A stretch of 64,000 nucleotides of DNA, from assembly GCF_001889005.1 (NCBI RefSeq), contig NZ_CP018153.1:902501-966500 (forward strand). The letters are read 5' to 3'. Positions 53,901 through 62,820 of this stretch are shown here, one piece after another (the first letter of the stretch is position 1; every line of letters starts with the position of its first letter). The notes beneath the pieces are model-generated. The model saw nothing but the letters and a program-made list of their open reading frames with translations, made no database searches and was not told the origin of the DNA. Source of the DNA: Christiangramia salexigens (lineage in GTDB: Bacteria; Bacteroidota; Bacteroidia; Flavobacteriales; Flavobacteriaceae). The translations under genes were made by a program, and so were the position numbers.

Positions 53901-55218
53901 AAGTGTAGAAACGGGTAATACAATTTATTTCTTAAGCGATTCAGATAAAGCCCTTATCGCTAAAATTGAAAATGCTTCAGCAGATCTGGGATGTGTGACC
54001 ATGGCCGTAACCGATGCCGGAAGCAGCTTTAAGGTATTTCCTAAGATCTCTACAGCGAGACCTTCAAAAGTTTTCAGTATAACTACAGAAAACCAGGAAG
54101 CTACGTATGACCTCACAGTATATTTTACTGAAGAAGAACTTTCAGCTTTCGATTCAACGACTAATCTGATTCCTCTTAAGGTGAACAGTATGAATATAGA
54201 TGATGCCGATGATCGTGCGGGAAATTTCCAATTAAATGGAAGTCTTACAGATGTTAATACCACAGACGCATTCAGAGCCTATACAGGAACCTTCTCAGGT
54301 TCAGGTAGCATGTCTATAGTTCAGGATTTTGCATACTGCACTCCTGCTCCATCGCCTTGGCAAACTGCCGATGTTGGTAATTCTCAAATTCCAGGAGAGA
54401 TATGTTATATCGACGGGCATTTTGAATTAACCGGTTCGGGAGCTGGAATTAATGCAAAGGCTGATGCTTTTTACTTCACTTATCAGCAGGTTTCAGGTGA
54501 CGCCGAAGTGATCGCAAGGCTAAACAGTTTTGAAAATGGCGGACTTGATGGAAATGCAGCTGTAGTAATTAGAGAAAGTCTTGATGCCAGTTCTAAGGTA
54601 GCTGCAACCAGTATTTCTGCAAACCCTAATTTTAAGGGAGCGGAAGTACAATTTGAATATAGAAAATCTGCCGGAGCTAAATTGAACAGTTCTAATTATC
54701 AATCTGCGAGCCTTCCTAAATATATCAGGATCGTGAGAAAAGGAAATGAAATTACATCCTACATCTCCAGCACTACAGATAATTGGACGGCTATAGGCTC
54801 TACACGACTGAACCTTGGTTCTGAAGTTTATGTGGGAATTGGAGTTGCTTCTGGTTCTAACAATACCTCAACGATCGCAGATCTGGATGAAGTGAGCGTG
54901 ATCCAAGGTGCTCAGGTAGCTTCTAAAAAGGAAAATAAAGCAAGTAAACCAGCTGTAAACAGCGACAACACAAAAACCACTTCCTTTGCTTTGTATCCTA
55001 ACCCTGCTATATCTACAGTAAATCTGGAGATCTCAGACGCTTCCATAAATTCTGTTTCGATCTATAATCTGAACGGAAAAATGTTGGGACGAAAAGAATT
55101 TAAAGGTGCTGATTCTAAAGTGCAGTTAGACGTTTCGGATCTTAGACCCGGATTGTATATTCTAAAAGTCTATACAAACGAAGGTCAGATCCTCAACAAG
55201 AGATTCTTAAAAAGATAA
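50956..55218 (+). CDS. Secreted M4-family metalloprotease with T9SS sorting domain
   Basis: 1420 residues. Signal peptide (1-25), FTP-type propeptide (about 60-240), and a thermolysin-type catalytic domain: His451-Glu452-x-x-His455 (HEIGHG) and, 20 residues after the second His, Glu475 (AMNEGFSD), which is the M4 spacing. After it come a Calx-beta-like segment (about 680-780), MAM/concanavalin-like domains (about 800-980 and 1150-1315) and a Por secretion C-terminal domain (about 1345-1420; LYPNPAISTVNLEI ... LKVYTNEGQILNKRFLKR). The CTD directs export by T9SS and surface attachment. It likely degrades extracellular protein. Its own promoter and terminator make it monocistronic. Confidence 0.95.
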   Translation: MNLQLLLRSRIILMLFLMGNLIGFAQTTSEDISSNLDSDPRVKSFKMDNSRGTPTIIQLDTSKEQLNLNDAPAFLTNIMGAGQETSFVLESTLTSHGVQIDKFQQYTKGIKVEHGVFKAVSKNNVITAFTAEYYNLGDSFPTSTGLSEAAALQNALKHVGASLYSWEYIEGLGTGPEYTAAYEEYYPKGELVIVDNYSTTVVDPAVAYKFNIYAAEPLSRADIYVDANTGAILLEDAIIKHVDGHSKEDIKKEITEPKKETANIPFLNGVGDTRYAGRRNFDTSQDSNGLYALKGVTPSGIENETFSYEGIGGLPLSIPALTTFAESIYDGDGDALNPETADNIWNALEHRKDNFSTTNPYPVANEKNNDDVALDAHWGAEVVLDYWKNVHNRLSYDDKGTKVFNYVHYGDGYDNAFWNGSAMTYGDGSYQGGTNPDGSFAPLTSMDVCAHEIGHGVCEFTADLVYARESGAMNEGFSDIWAATVENYVLTQIDGSLNYDPWGIGEQIDERDGGLQPGEAEARALRWMDDPKAAGDPDSYGGENWQNPDCGTPTLANDQCGVHTNSGVLNKWYYFLVSGSGQTYSPGFSKASSDDMVTDAGNSYEIAGLGFEKAAQIAYISETMLSPNAKFAEMREASILVAQTLFGIGSFEEEQTTNSWYAVDIGPKFNAGEPNTITFSKSNIQIFGEDNELNGCEDFNTYSVVLTGVDIPSTASITLNTSGSTAQEGSDFSVSTKNLSFTGSETKSVEITVYDDAVIEDSETIVLSFIYNGTFQKQEYAISDNDFAPRTGSEEFDLLATETFEVDGLPTGWTTINLAEGNNIWKVNGDLTAAGRAYISDGLTDIPFYDQNSPSNTILRSSLLNAAAASNVKVSFDWEAGGETDAVDPGVIFDYGEFVYSLDGTNYVPVQKFVGSGPLAVNTDSGTFTSEISELDGKAFFLGWRWYNDTNAGTQFSFAIDNVKVTAVPAGIETQKDEQATASVETGNTIYFLSDSDKALIAKIENASADLGCVTMAVTDAGSSFKVFPKISTARPSKVFSITTENQEATYDLTVYFTEEELSAFDSTTNLIPLKVNSMNIDDADDRAGNFQLNGSLTDVNTTDAFRAYTGTFSGSGSMSIVQDFAYCTPAPSPWQTADVGNSQIPGEICYIDGHFELTGSGAGINAKADAFYFTYQQVSGDAEVIARLNSFENGGLDGNAAVVIRESLDASSKVAATSISANPNFKGAEVQFEYRKSAGAKLNSSNYQSASLPKYIRIVRKGNEITSYISSTTDNWTAIGSTRLNLGSEVYVGIGVASGSNNTSTIADLDEVSVIQGAQVASKKENKASKPAVNSDNTKTTSFALYPNPAISTVNLEISDASINSVSIYNLNGKMLGRKEFKGADSKVQLDVSDLRPGLYILKVYTNEGQILNKRFLKR

Positions 55219-55236
55219 ATTTGAACTAGTTTAAAA

Positions 55237-55266
55237 TAAAAAGCCGGGCAATGCCCGGCTTTTTTT
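55237..55266. terminator. Bidirectional terminator overlapping a stop codon
   Basis: AAAAAGCCGGGCA/TGCCCGGCTTTTT stem; the plus strand ends the M4 gene, and on the minus strand its last bases touch the TAA (55265-55267) of the convergent gene. Confidence 0.9.
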
Positions 55267-56458
55267 ATTCTACGATATACATTTCATTCGAGGCTTTAAT
55301 ATACTCCTGCGGATTAAAAGTAGTTTCGAAACTATTTCTTACCAGATTCAGTTTTAATTTAAGGTTTTTCATCTCTTCTTTTAAGAAAGGATCATTTTCA
55401 TATTTGGCAATAAGCTTTTCATATTTGGAAAGGTTTTCGAGTATTCTAAAGGTTAACATTCCAAACCTGATCTTTAAATTTTGTACTCTCAGCATCTGGT
55501 CGTGATATTCCTGCTTCCAGTTCTCCGGATTGGTCTTACGCTCCTCCACTATCTTATTTTCAGCAATTTTTGAGATATCAAGAATATATTGAGTTCTTTT
55601 TTTGGCATCGGTTTCATTGGTAAATTTCTCCTCAAAATCCGCCTGTTTAATCTCCAAAATCTTAACCAGGTTATCCTGCATAGCCTTGTTCTGTAATTCC
55701 TTCAACTCATTCAGGCTTTTATTAATAGCCTCCCATTCTGTCTCAATAAGATCTTTATCATGTGTAAATTGAGAAATAGAAGTGGTTAATTTCAGCATTT
55801 TGATACTCTTCTCTTTCAATTCCCTATCTCTTCGGTTAAGTGAGCCAATAAACTGACTGATGCCATCAAAAAGGCTGCCTGCAAAAACACCAGTAAAAGG
55901 GGTGCCTCTTGCAAGATCCCCGGTAACCGTAAGCATATGATTTAAGGCTTCCAATCTCGCATCATCTTCCTTCTCTTCTTCGATATATTTCTTGAACTTT
56001 CCGAACCACTCATGATAGCCCTCATAATTCATAGGATTGCTCACCGCATCCAGGGTTGAATAAAATTCTCTTGATGAATTAAAAAGCGTAAGCGGTTTTA
56101 TTTCCCTTTCCATTGAAGCCAGGTTAAGGACTGCCGAGCTATAATTATATTTATAGACGCTTATGGTATTCTTATCGATCTCTTCCTGTCTCTGTTCAAG
56201 ATATTTTACCCGTTCCAAAAGCTTTTCCACCTTCTCTGAAGCAGAATTAGAATTCTTAATACTTTCGTCCAGATTATTGATCTTTGAATCAATTTCTTTG
56301 ATCCTGAATTCCAGATTCTGACTTAAAAGGGATCGCTCCCGGTTGAGCTCCTTAAGCACCTGCTCGGTTACCGTAGCTTCCTGATTATCCATATATATCT
56401 GGGAATGAAGATTAAAACTCACCAGAATCACTAGTATTGTAAAGGTTAATGTCCTCAT
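55265..56458 (-). CDS. Exported coiled-coil protein, unknown function
   Basis: 397 residues. A signal peptide (MRTLTFTILVILVSFNLHSQ) is followed by a long, helical and highly charged protein: two coiled-coil stretches (about 30-110 and 210-320) and a central globular part (SREFYSTLDAVSNPMNYEGYHEWFGKFKKY, DLARGTPFTGVFAGSLFDGISQFIG). No lipobox and no T9SS domain. The ATG at 56456-56458 is chosen because it gives the signal peptide; a longer frame is not convincing. Probably periplasmic, function unknown. Confidence 0.8.
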   Translation of the reverse strand: MRTLTFTILVILVSFNLHSQIYMDNQEATVTEQVLKELNRERSLLSQNLEFRIKEIDSKINNLDESIKNSNSASEKVEKLLERVKYLEQRQEEIDKNTISVYKYNYSSAVLNLASMEREIKPLTLFNSSREFYSTLDAVSNPMNYEGYHEWFGKFKKYIEEEKEDDARLEALNHMLTVTGDLARGTPFTGVFAGSLFDGISQFIGSLNRRDRELKEKSIKMLKLTTSISQFTHDKDLIETEWEAINKSLNELKELQNKAMQDNLVKILEIKQADFEEKFTNETDAKKRTQYILDISKIAENKIVEERKTNPENWKQEYHDQMLRVQNLKIRFGMLTFRILENLSKYEKLIAKYENDPFLKEEMKNLKLKLNLVRNSFETTFNPQEYIKASNEMYIVE

Positions 56459-56589
56459 AGGCTTAAATTTTAGCAAACTTATTAACGCTATGGAGTTTAT
56501 CATATTTCATGCCAGTGAAAATATAATCGATAATTAGCTAAATCATCAAAATCAATAAGAGATAAATGGGTAAATGATTATCGGTTTTT

Positions 56590-57318
56590 CTACAACTTCC
56601 CCAATCTTATCAAAATTGGAAATCGCACTTTATTTTGGGCCCCGAATGTTTCTCTTAACTCAGGTTCGATAAAGCTAACAGGATCTTTATCATTGGCTTC
56701 CTTGTAATGCTTCACTGCAGACCAGGTTCGTAAATACCCCAACAGATGCTCAATTTCCCATTGATATTCTATTGAGAATTCTGGAGGTTCTATTTCTTTA
56801 AAAGGAAAGGGAATGCTGTGATAGGCATTATCGAGATACTTACGTTCCGGATCCCAATAAGGTCCAATGATATTGGTGTAGAAGTCATAGATAATATTAT
56901 TAGTTGAGGTGTTGCTTGAAAATAAGGAATATCCTAGCAGAACCAGAAGACCATCGGGCTTTAAACAGCGTTTAACTTCGGCGTAAAATTTATCAAAATC
57001 AAACCAATGAACCGCTTGTGCGCTTATGATCAGATCAAAAACAGAATCAGGGAAATTTGTAGCCTCAGCAGGCTGTAGGGAATACCGGATATTAGGCCTT
57101 TTCTCGGCATTCTCCAGTTGATTTTTACTGATATCTGTAGCTTCCACTTTCCTGAAGAATTCAGATAATTCCCTCGCTACCTGACCATTCCCTGTACCAC
57201 AATCCCAGGCGTTTTCAAAACCTGACAGCTGGGACTTAATATATTCAAAGGTTTCATTGGGATAACCAGGGCGGTATAATGCATAATTTCCGGAGTTGTG
57301 TGAAAAATTATCCTTCAA
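56590..57318 (-). CDS. Class I SAM-dependent methyltransferase
   Basis: 242 residues. Motif I is WDCGTGNGQVARELSEFF (residues 37-54), followed by the acidic loop (VEATDISKNQLENA) and motif II-like ISAQAVHWFDFDKFYAEVKRCLKPDGLLVLLGYSLF. It transfers a methyl group from SAM; the N-terminal NYALYRPGYP is common to the ubiquinone/menaquinone-like (UbiE/COQ5-type) branch, but the acceptor cannot be read. It is four bases from the serine hydrolase gene on the same strand, so the pair is probably one transcript. Confidence 0.88.
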   Translation of the reverse strand: MKDNFSHNSGNYALYRPGYPNETFEYIKSQLSGFENAWDCGTGNGQVARELSEFFRKVEATDISKNQLENAEKRPNIRYSLQPAEATNFPDSVFDLIISAQAVHWFDFDKFYAEVKRCLKPDGLLVLLGYSLFSSNTSTNNIIYDFYTNIIGPYWDPERKYLDNAYHSIPFPFKEIEPPEFSIEYQWEIEHLLGYLRTWSAVKHYKEANDKDPVSFIEPELRETFGAQNKVRFPILIRLGKL

Positions 57319-57321
57319 ACC

Positions 57322-58611
57322 TTATTCGCTTAAGCTGGAAAAAACCATTTGCCTGAACTTCCAACCGGTTTGGTCTTTGGTTTCCCCACGTGTTTGTTTA
57401 AGGAGAATTCCAATAAGGCCGGTTTCAGGATCGGCAAAATAATGAGTATTAAAATAACCTCCCCAATAAAAGGTCTCAGCCGTTCCTAATCCACCTTTCT
57501 TCTCTCCTAATTCTGTAACACCGCCAAATGCCAGACCATAATCACTCGCTTTTGAACCGTATAAATCACCTGTATGGTTTTCAAGAATTAGATCTACCGT
57601 TACAGGGCTAAGTATAGTTTTTCCATTATAACTTCCTTTATTGAGATACATTTGCAGGAATTTAGCATAATCTTTAGCGGTACTGGATAATCCTGCTCCG
57701 CCAGAAAAATAGGTGCGTGCTCCCTTAATAGGAAAATTTACATCGTATTCTGCCGGAGATGCTAAATTTTTCCATTTACCATTCCTTTTTTCCTGTACGC
57801 TTACCAATCGGTCTTTTTTAGAGTCGGGAATATAGAAATAGGTATCATTCATTTCCAGGGGGGTAAATAGTCGTTCCTTAAGGAATTTATCAAATGGTTC
57901 TCCTGATACAATTTCAACAAAATACCCTAAAACATCCAGACCTTCAGAATAGGTTAATTTCTCACCTGGTCTATGATGTAATGGCAATTGCGCAAGTTTT
58001 TTAATATTGGTTTCGAGACTGATCGAATCTGTTGTAAAGGCATCAATGATTCCGGCTTTTGCATATATTTTTCTGAAACGATCATCAGTATCTATCATTC
58101 CATATCCTATGCCAGATGTATGAGTGAGTAAATGGCGAATACTTATTTCTTTTCCGGCAGGAGTTGCAGTAAAGGACGAATCTGCTTCATTAAATTTCTC
58201 CAGTATTTTCGCATCCTTAAATTCAGGAATATAATCAGAAATAGGATCATCTAATTTAAACCTCCCTTCCTCCCATAGCATCATTACCGCAGTTGCAGTA
58301 ATAGCTTTTGTTTGTGAAGCGATTCGAAAAATATCGTCTTTTACCAAGGTCTCGCCGTTCTCATCCATGGTGCCAAAGGTTTTGTGATATATGATCTTTC
58401 CATTTCTTGAAATAAGTCCAACTGCACCGGGGATTTCTTTGTGCTCAATAGCCTCTATGATCATCTGGTCAATTTTCTCCAATCGGCTGGAAGAAACTCC
58501 GGTCTCTTCAGGTATAACCCGTTCCAGTGTTATTTTTGAAGACTGAGCTGCCAAACCAAAAGAGCAAAGGAAGCATAATATAAAATTCAGATATGGCTTA
58601 AAATTTATCAT
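57322..58611 (-). CDS. Serine hydrolase of the beta-lactamase (class C) fold
   Basis: 429 residues. Signal peptide 1-22 (to LAAQSS). The nucleophile motif is SQTK (ASQTKAITATAVMMLWEEG, SxxK), the second motif is YSEG (TYSEGLDVLGYFVE, YxN position changed to Glu) and the third is HGG-like GG in the C-terminal half (FYWGGYF). This is the esterase/D-Ala-D-Ala-peptidase-type branch of serine hydrolases, not a true beta-lactamase by sequence alone. Periplasmic. ATG at 58609-58611; a TTG two codons upstream is possible. Divergent from the CpdR-like gene. Confidence 0.9.
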   Translation of the reverse strand: MINFKPYLNFILCFLCSFGLAAQSSKITLERVIPEETGVSSSRLEKIDQMIIEAIEHKEIPGAVGLISRNGKIIYHKTFGTMDENGETLVKDDIFRIASQTKAITATAVMMLWEEGRFKLDDPISDYIPEFKDAKILEKFNEADSSFTATPAGKEISIRHLLTHTSGIGYGMIDTDDRFRKIYAKAGIIDAFTTDSISLETNIKKLAQLPLHHRPGEKLTYSEGLDVLGYFVEIVSGEPFDKFLKERLFTPLEMNDTYFYIPDSKKDRLVSVQEKRNGKWKNLASPAEYDVNFPIKGARTYFSGGAGLSSTAKDYAKFLQMYLNKGSYNGKTILSPVTVDLILENHTGDLYGSKASDYGLAFGGVTELGEKKGGLGTAETFYWGGYFNTHYFADPETGLIGILLKQTRGETKDQTGWKFRQMVFSSLSE

Positions 58612-58674
58612 AGACAATGATCAAATTTTGAGATAGTAGTAAAAACTTCAATTATACTTTAATTTATAACTGCT

Positions 58675-58693
58675 TAACTCAAATATAGAGTTA
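58675..58693. promoter_or_regulatory. Inverted repeat TAACTC-N7-GAGTTA
   Basis: Perfect 6-base arms in the 150-base region between the divergent serine hydrolase and the CpdR-like gene; possible operator, AT-rich context. Confidence 0.3.
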
Positions 58694-58760
58694 TTCACAT
58701 CATTTTAAGCCTGAATTTCAGTATATTGTATAAGTTAGTCTATACTTAAAATCTTTGGTT

Positions 58761-60044
58761 ATGAAAATATATAATAATTTAAAAATTAACCATCAGACCG
58801 GTAAAATGCTTTTCTTTTTACAATTGATGTTGTTCTCTGTCCTCGGTTTTGCCCAGAGCGAACAAACTGAATTTATTCAATATCGCGGCGAGGTCGTTAA
58901 TGAACAGAACGGTAAGGCTATTTCTTCCGCATATCTATCCCTTAATAATAGTAACATCTCTACTATCACAAATTCTGATGGTGAGTTTTCATTAAAGGTC
59001 CCAAAAGATATGACAGATGCAACGGTTACAATATCTGTTCTTGGCTTTCAAAGTAAGACCCTGCCTCTAACCTATTTTAAGGCTCGGGATACCGAAATCG
59101 TACTTTCGGAAACGGTTGAAGAACTTACTGAAATTAGTATTTTCAAAGCAACAGATGCGCAATCTCTTGTAAGAGAGATGTTAGACAGGAAGGATGTGAA
59201 TTACTTAACTGATCAAAGTCTTATGACTTCTTTCTATAGAGAAACCATTAAAAAAGGATGGTCTAATGTTAGTCTCTCTGAAGCGGTGGTTAAGATCAGT
59301 AAAAGTCCGAATAATTCAGCTCAACGCGATCTGGTTTCCATCTATCGCGCCCGTAAAAGCACAGATTATAATAAGCTGGATACTATAGCTCTAAAATTAC
59401 GCGGAGGCCCTTTTAATACCCTGTATCTGGATATGATGAAATATTCGGAATATGTACTAAGACCGGAAATGCTGAACAGTTATAAATTTAGTTTTGACGA
59501 ACCCACTAAAATAAATGACCGCTATACTTATGTGGTAGATTTTGCCGAAATAGATCATAGCGATCCCTGGTATTACGGGAAGTTGTTTATAGATGCAGCA
59601 ACGTCCAGTCTTGTAAAAGCCTCATATAGTTTAAATGTAGACGACAGGGATGCTGCGGCCGCCATGTTTGTAAAGAAGAAACCAGGTGGTTCTAAGGTTT
59701 ATCCCGTGGAGCTAAATTATCAGGTGGATTATGCTCAGAACGGTGATGATAAATGGCATTACGCTTATGGCAAAGCCCAGATGGAATACGTGGTTAACTG
59801 GAAAAAGAAAATCTTCAATTCACGTTACAAGATCAACAGTGAAATGGTGGTCACAGACTGGGAAAGGTTTACAGATAAGAACTGGAGAAAAACTATGGAT
59901 CTCATTAACCCTAATATCGTAATGGTAGATGATATTTCCGGTTTTTACGACTCAGAATTCTGGGGAAATAATAATATTATTGAACCTGAAAAATCTATTC
60001 AAAATGCTATAGATAAGATAAAACGAAAACTTGATGACAATTAG
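58761..60044 (+). CDS. Carboxypeptidase-regulatory-like domain outer-surface protein
   Basis: 427 residues. Signal peptide to about residue 32 (FSVLGFAQS), then a CarboxypepD_reg-like beta-sandwich (about 40-115; YRGEVVNEQNGKAISSAYLSL, SDGEFSLKVP), then a conserved ~300-residue region (DAQSLVREMLDRKDVNY, MTSFYRETIKKGWSNVSLSEAVVKI, KLRGGPFNTLYLDMMKYSEYVL) which I know only as a recurrent Bacteroidetes extension without function. No barrel follows, so it is not a TonB receptor. The ATG at 58761 is used; a TTG two codons upstream is the alternative. Ended by a terminator. Confidence 0.82.
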   Translation: MKIYNNLKINHQTGKMLFFLQLMLFSVLGFAQSEQTEFIQYRGEVVNEQNGKAISSAYLSLNNSNISTITNSDGEFSLKVPKDMTDATVTISVLGFQSKTLPLTYFKARDTEIVLSETVEELTEISIFKATDAQSLVREMLDRKDVNYLTDQSLMTSFYRETIKKGWSNVSLSEAVVKISKSPNNSAQRDLVSIYRARKSTDYNKLDTIALKLRGGPFNTLYLDMMKYSEYVLRPEMLNSYKFSFDEPTKINDRYTYVVDFAEIDHSDPWYYGKLFIDAATSSLVKASYSLNVDDRDAAAAMFVKKKPGGSKVYPVELNYQVDYAQNGDDKWHYAYGKAQMEYVVNWKKKIFNSRYKINSEMVVTDWERFTDKNWRKTMDLINPNIVMVDDISGFYDSEFWGNNNIIEPEKSIQNAIDKIKRKLDDN

Positions 60045-60047
60045 AAA

Positions 60048-60080
60048 TAAAAAGCCCCGCTTTCCAGCAGGGCTTTTTAT
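60048..60080. terminator. Bidirectional terminator
   Basis: AAAAAGCCC-GCT/AGC-GGGCTTTTT stem with a small internal mismatch, between the convergent CpdR-like and ferredoxin genes. Confidence 0.88.
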
Positions 60081-60104
60081 TATTATCGAAAATTAAATTT
60101 CCAC

Positions 60105-60458
60105 TTAGTCTTCCTCGTGCATAAAGCGTTGTTTCGCCAACAACTCTTCATCGCTCTCCACATGCTCATCATCTGGTACGCAACAATCCACTGGACATAC
60201 AGCTGCACATTGCGGCTCCTCATGGAAACCTTTACATTCTGTACATTTATCTGGAACAATATAATAGATCTCATCACTAATTGGTTCCTGAGCTTCATTT
60301 GCATCGGCTTCTTTCCCATTAGGAAGGACAACATTACCTTCCAGGTCGGTTCCATCTGCATATCTCCAGTCATCGGCACCTTCGTAAATTGCGGTGTTAG
60401 GGCATTCTGGTTCGCAAGCCCCGCAGTTTATACATTCATCGGTTATAACAATTGCCAT
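60105..60458 (-). CDS. 2[4Fe-4S] ferredoxin (Alvin-type)
   Basis: 117 residues. The first cluster motif is [12 protein letters not shown]; the second is split: CTEC then [16 protein letters not shown], where an eight-residue spacer and a Cys-Cys end match the Alvin (Allochromatium FdI)-type ferredoxins. Between the clusters lies a 45-residue acidic, tryptophan-containing insert. It is a soluble one-electron carrier. It is divergent from the acyl-CoA reductase gene, sharing the 140-base region between them, so the pair may be one redox unit. Confidence 0.93.
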   Translation of the reverse strand: MAIVITDECINCGACEPECPNTAIYEGADDWRYADGTDLEGNVVLPNGKEADANEAQEPISDEIYYIVPDKCTECKGFHEEPQCAAVCPVDCCVPDDEHVESDEELLAKQRFMHEED

Positions 60459-60599
60459 AGCTTTCTTTTATTTGTAAATTTAAAAACTGAACGAAAAAAT
60501 ACCAGCAGCTTTTAAGAAAATTTATGGTTATAAGCTTTGTAAGCTTTAATTTCGCCTTCACAAATTTAGCGTTCGATAATTTCATAACCAAATAAGACC

Positions 60600-61658
60600 A
60601 TGACAATTGATGACCACAAGTCACATCTTATAAGCTTAGGTAAATTCCTTAACCAATTTGAGGTAGATGAATCTGTTAAAAATGAGAATCTTCCTGCAAA
60701 TGATACTCTGTTTTCTGAACTGGATGAAAAGATTGACAGAGCGATCCATCATAATGGATGGTTCAACAGGGAAAATATCATTTTCTCTTTAAAGCAATGG
60801 AGCGAGGCTCTCACAGAGAATAATCTTAAGCTTTGGCTGGATAAATACGACCTTTCTAATAGCGGTGGGAAAACCGTTGGAATCGTAATGGCTGGTAATA
60901 TACCGCTTGTAGGATTTCATGATTTTATTTCGGTTCTCGTCACGGGTCATAAGGTTTTGGTAAAGTTATCTTCCAGTGACAAGTTACTTTTGCCGGTGAT
61001 CGCAAAATATTTAATGCAACTTGATAGCAGATACGAAGAACGCATCCTTTTTACTGAAGAAAAACTGGAAAATTTTGAGGCAGTTATCGCAACCGGAAGT
61101 AATAATACAGCCAGATATTTTGAATACTATTTCAAAAAAAGACCGAATATCATTAGAAAGAATAGAAATTCTGTGGCGGTGATCACCGGGGATGAAACTC
61201 AGGAAGAGCTTTCGAGATTAGGGGAAGATATCTTCAGATATTATGGCCTTGGTTGCCGGAATGTATCCAAATTGTATGTGCCGGAGAATTATGACTTTGA
61301 TAGTTTTTTCAAGGCTATATATGACTGGAATCCGCTGATCAATCAGGATAAATACGCCAACAATTACGATTATAATAAAGCGGTTTATCTGATGAGTGAA
61401 TTCAAATTACTCGATAACGGGTTTTTAATGCTTAAAGAAGATGAAAGCTTTGGTAGTCCTATAGCAACGCTTTTCTATGAACAATATAGTAGTAAAGAAG
61501 AGCTAAGTCAGCAGCTTGAAAGCAATTCAGAGAAGATCCAATGTGTGGTTAAGAATAAGCCGGAACATGCGGATGTGCTTTTTGGAAACACTCAAAAACC
61601 GAAGCTATGGGATTATGCAGACGATATTGATACTATTCAGTTTCTGTCGAAGCTCTAA
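60600..61658 (+). CDS. LuxC-type acyl-CoA reductase
   Basis: 352 residues, PF05893-like. The ALDH-fold core is recognisable by VGIVMAGNIPLVGFHDFISVL (cofactor region), KVLVKLSSSDKLLLP, ATGSNNTARYFEYYF and RYYGLGCRNVSKLYVP, where the Cys at GLGC is the likely nucleophile. Family members reduce acyl-CoA to the aldehyde with NADPH. No LuxA/B or LuxD is present, so this is not bioluminescence. It starts 76 bases before serC and is likely the first gene of the plus-strand run with serC and serA. Confidence 0.88.
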   Translation: MTIDDHKSHLISLGKFLNQFEVDESVKNENLPANDTLFSELDEKIDRAIHHNGWFNRENIIFSLKQWSEALTENNLKLWLDKYDLSNSGGKTVGIVMAGNIPLVGFHDFISVLVTGHKVLVKLSSSDKLLLPVIAKYLMQLDSRYEERILFTEEKLENFEAVIATGSNNTARYFEYYFKKRPNIIRKNRNSVAVITGDETQEELSRLGEDIFRYYGLGCRNVSKLYVPENYDFDSFFKAIYDWNPLINQDKYANNYDYNKAVYLMSEFKLLDNGFLMLKEDESFGSPIATLFYEQYSSKEELSQQLESNSEKIQCVVKNKPEHADVLFGNTQKPKLWDYADDIDTIQFLSKL

Positions 61659-61733
61659 GCCCACAATTATATTTTTAATAACAGCTTTTACTTTCGTTTT
61701 TAGCATCTTTGTTATAACAATCAACTAAAATTT

Positions 61734-62798
61734 ATGAAAAAGCACAATTTTAGCGCAGGCCCTTGTATACTTCCTCAGGAAGTCTTTCAGGAGGCCTCGC
61801 AAGCTATTTTAGACTTTAATAATTCCGGATTATCCATACTGGAAATTTCACATAGAAGTCCTGATTTTGTGGCGGTAATGGAAGAGGCTCGTTCTCTTGC
61901 ACTGGAACTGCTGGGACTTCAGAATAAAGGATATAAAGCATTATTTTTACAGGGAGGCGCAAGCACTCAATTCCTGATGGTTGCCTACAATCTTATAAAT
62001 AAAAAAGCGGCATATCTTAATACAGGAACCTGGTCCAGTAAAGCGATCAAAGAAGCAAAATTTTTTGGTGATGTAATCGAAGTGGCTTCTTCTAAAGATA
62101 AAAATTTCAATTACATCCCTAAATCCTATTCGCTTCCAGAAGATGCCGACTATTTTCACTGTACCAGTAACAATACCATTTTCGGGACTCAGATGAAATC
62201 TTTTCCTGCTACCTCCAGGCCGCTGGTTTGCGATATGAGCAGTGATATTTTTTCCCGAGAACTTGACTTCTCTAAATTTGACCTTATTTATGCCGGTGCT
62301 CAGAAAAATATGGGCCCTGCCGGAACAACTCTGGTTATTGTTAAAGAAGAAATTCTTGGTAAGGTTTCCAGAGAGATTCCTTCCATGATGAATTATCAAA
62401 CCCATATTGATAAGGATAGCATGTTCAACACACCAGCTGTTTACGCTGTTTACGTTTCTATGCTCACCTTAAGATGGATAAAAAGCAAAGGTGGTCTTAA
62501 AGCCATGGAAAAACTAAATCATCAAAAAGCCGAACTCTTATATGCTGAGATTGATAGAAACCCATTATTTAAAGGATTTGCTGAAAAAGAAGACCGCTCC
62601 CCTATGAACGCAACCTTTAATCTGGTTAACGAGGCACATAAGGAGGTCTTTGATAAAATGTGGAAATCAGCAGGTGTAAATGGTCTTAATGGTCATCGCA
62701 GCGTAGGTGGCTACCGCGCATCTATGTATAACGCATTGCCTCTGGAAAGTGTACAGGTCGTGGTAGACCTAATGAAAGAATTAGAAGAAAAAGTTTAA
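61734..62798 (+). CDS. serC: Phosphoserine aminotransferase
   Basis: 354 residues. The PLP lysine is in [30 protein letters not shown] (N-terminus), [14 protein letters not shown] and [22 protein letters not shown] (phosphate binding) are SerC hallmarks. It makes 3-phosphoserine from 3-phosphohydroxypyruvate and glutamate. serA follows 22 bases downstream, giving steps one and two of serine synthesis in the order serC-serA. Confidence 0.97.
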   Translation: MKKHNFSAGPCILPQEVFQEASQAILDFNNSGLSILEISHRSPDFVAVMEEARSLALELLGLQNKGYKALFLQGGASTQFLMVAYNLINKKAAYLNTGTWSSKAIKEAKFFGDVIEVASSKDKNFNYIPKSYSLPEDADYFHCTSNNTIFGTQMKSFPATSRPLVCDMSSDIFSRELDFSKFDLIYAGAQKNMGPAGTTLVIVKEEILGKVSREIPSMMNYQTHIDKDSMFNTPAVYAVYVSMLTLRWIKSKGGLKAMEKLNHQKAELLYAEIDRNPLFKGFAEKEDRSPMNATFNLVNEAHKEVFDKMWKSAGVNGLNGHRSVGGYRASMYNALPLESVQVVVDLMKELEEKV

Positions 62799-62820
62799 GA
62801 GTACCCAAGAATCATAGCAA

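Noticed and set aside
57322..58611. Beta-lactamase resistance gene
   Set aside because: SxxK is present, but the second and third motifs differ from class C beta-lactamases; this is an ordinary esterase/peptidase-like serine hydrolase.
60600..61658. Bioluminescence (lux) system
   Set aside because: Only the LuxC-like reductase is present; no luciferase or LuxD/E genes occur in the window.
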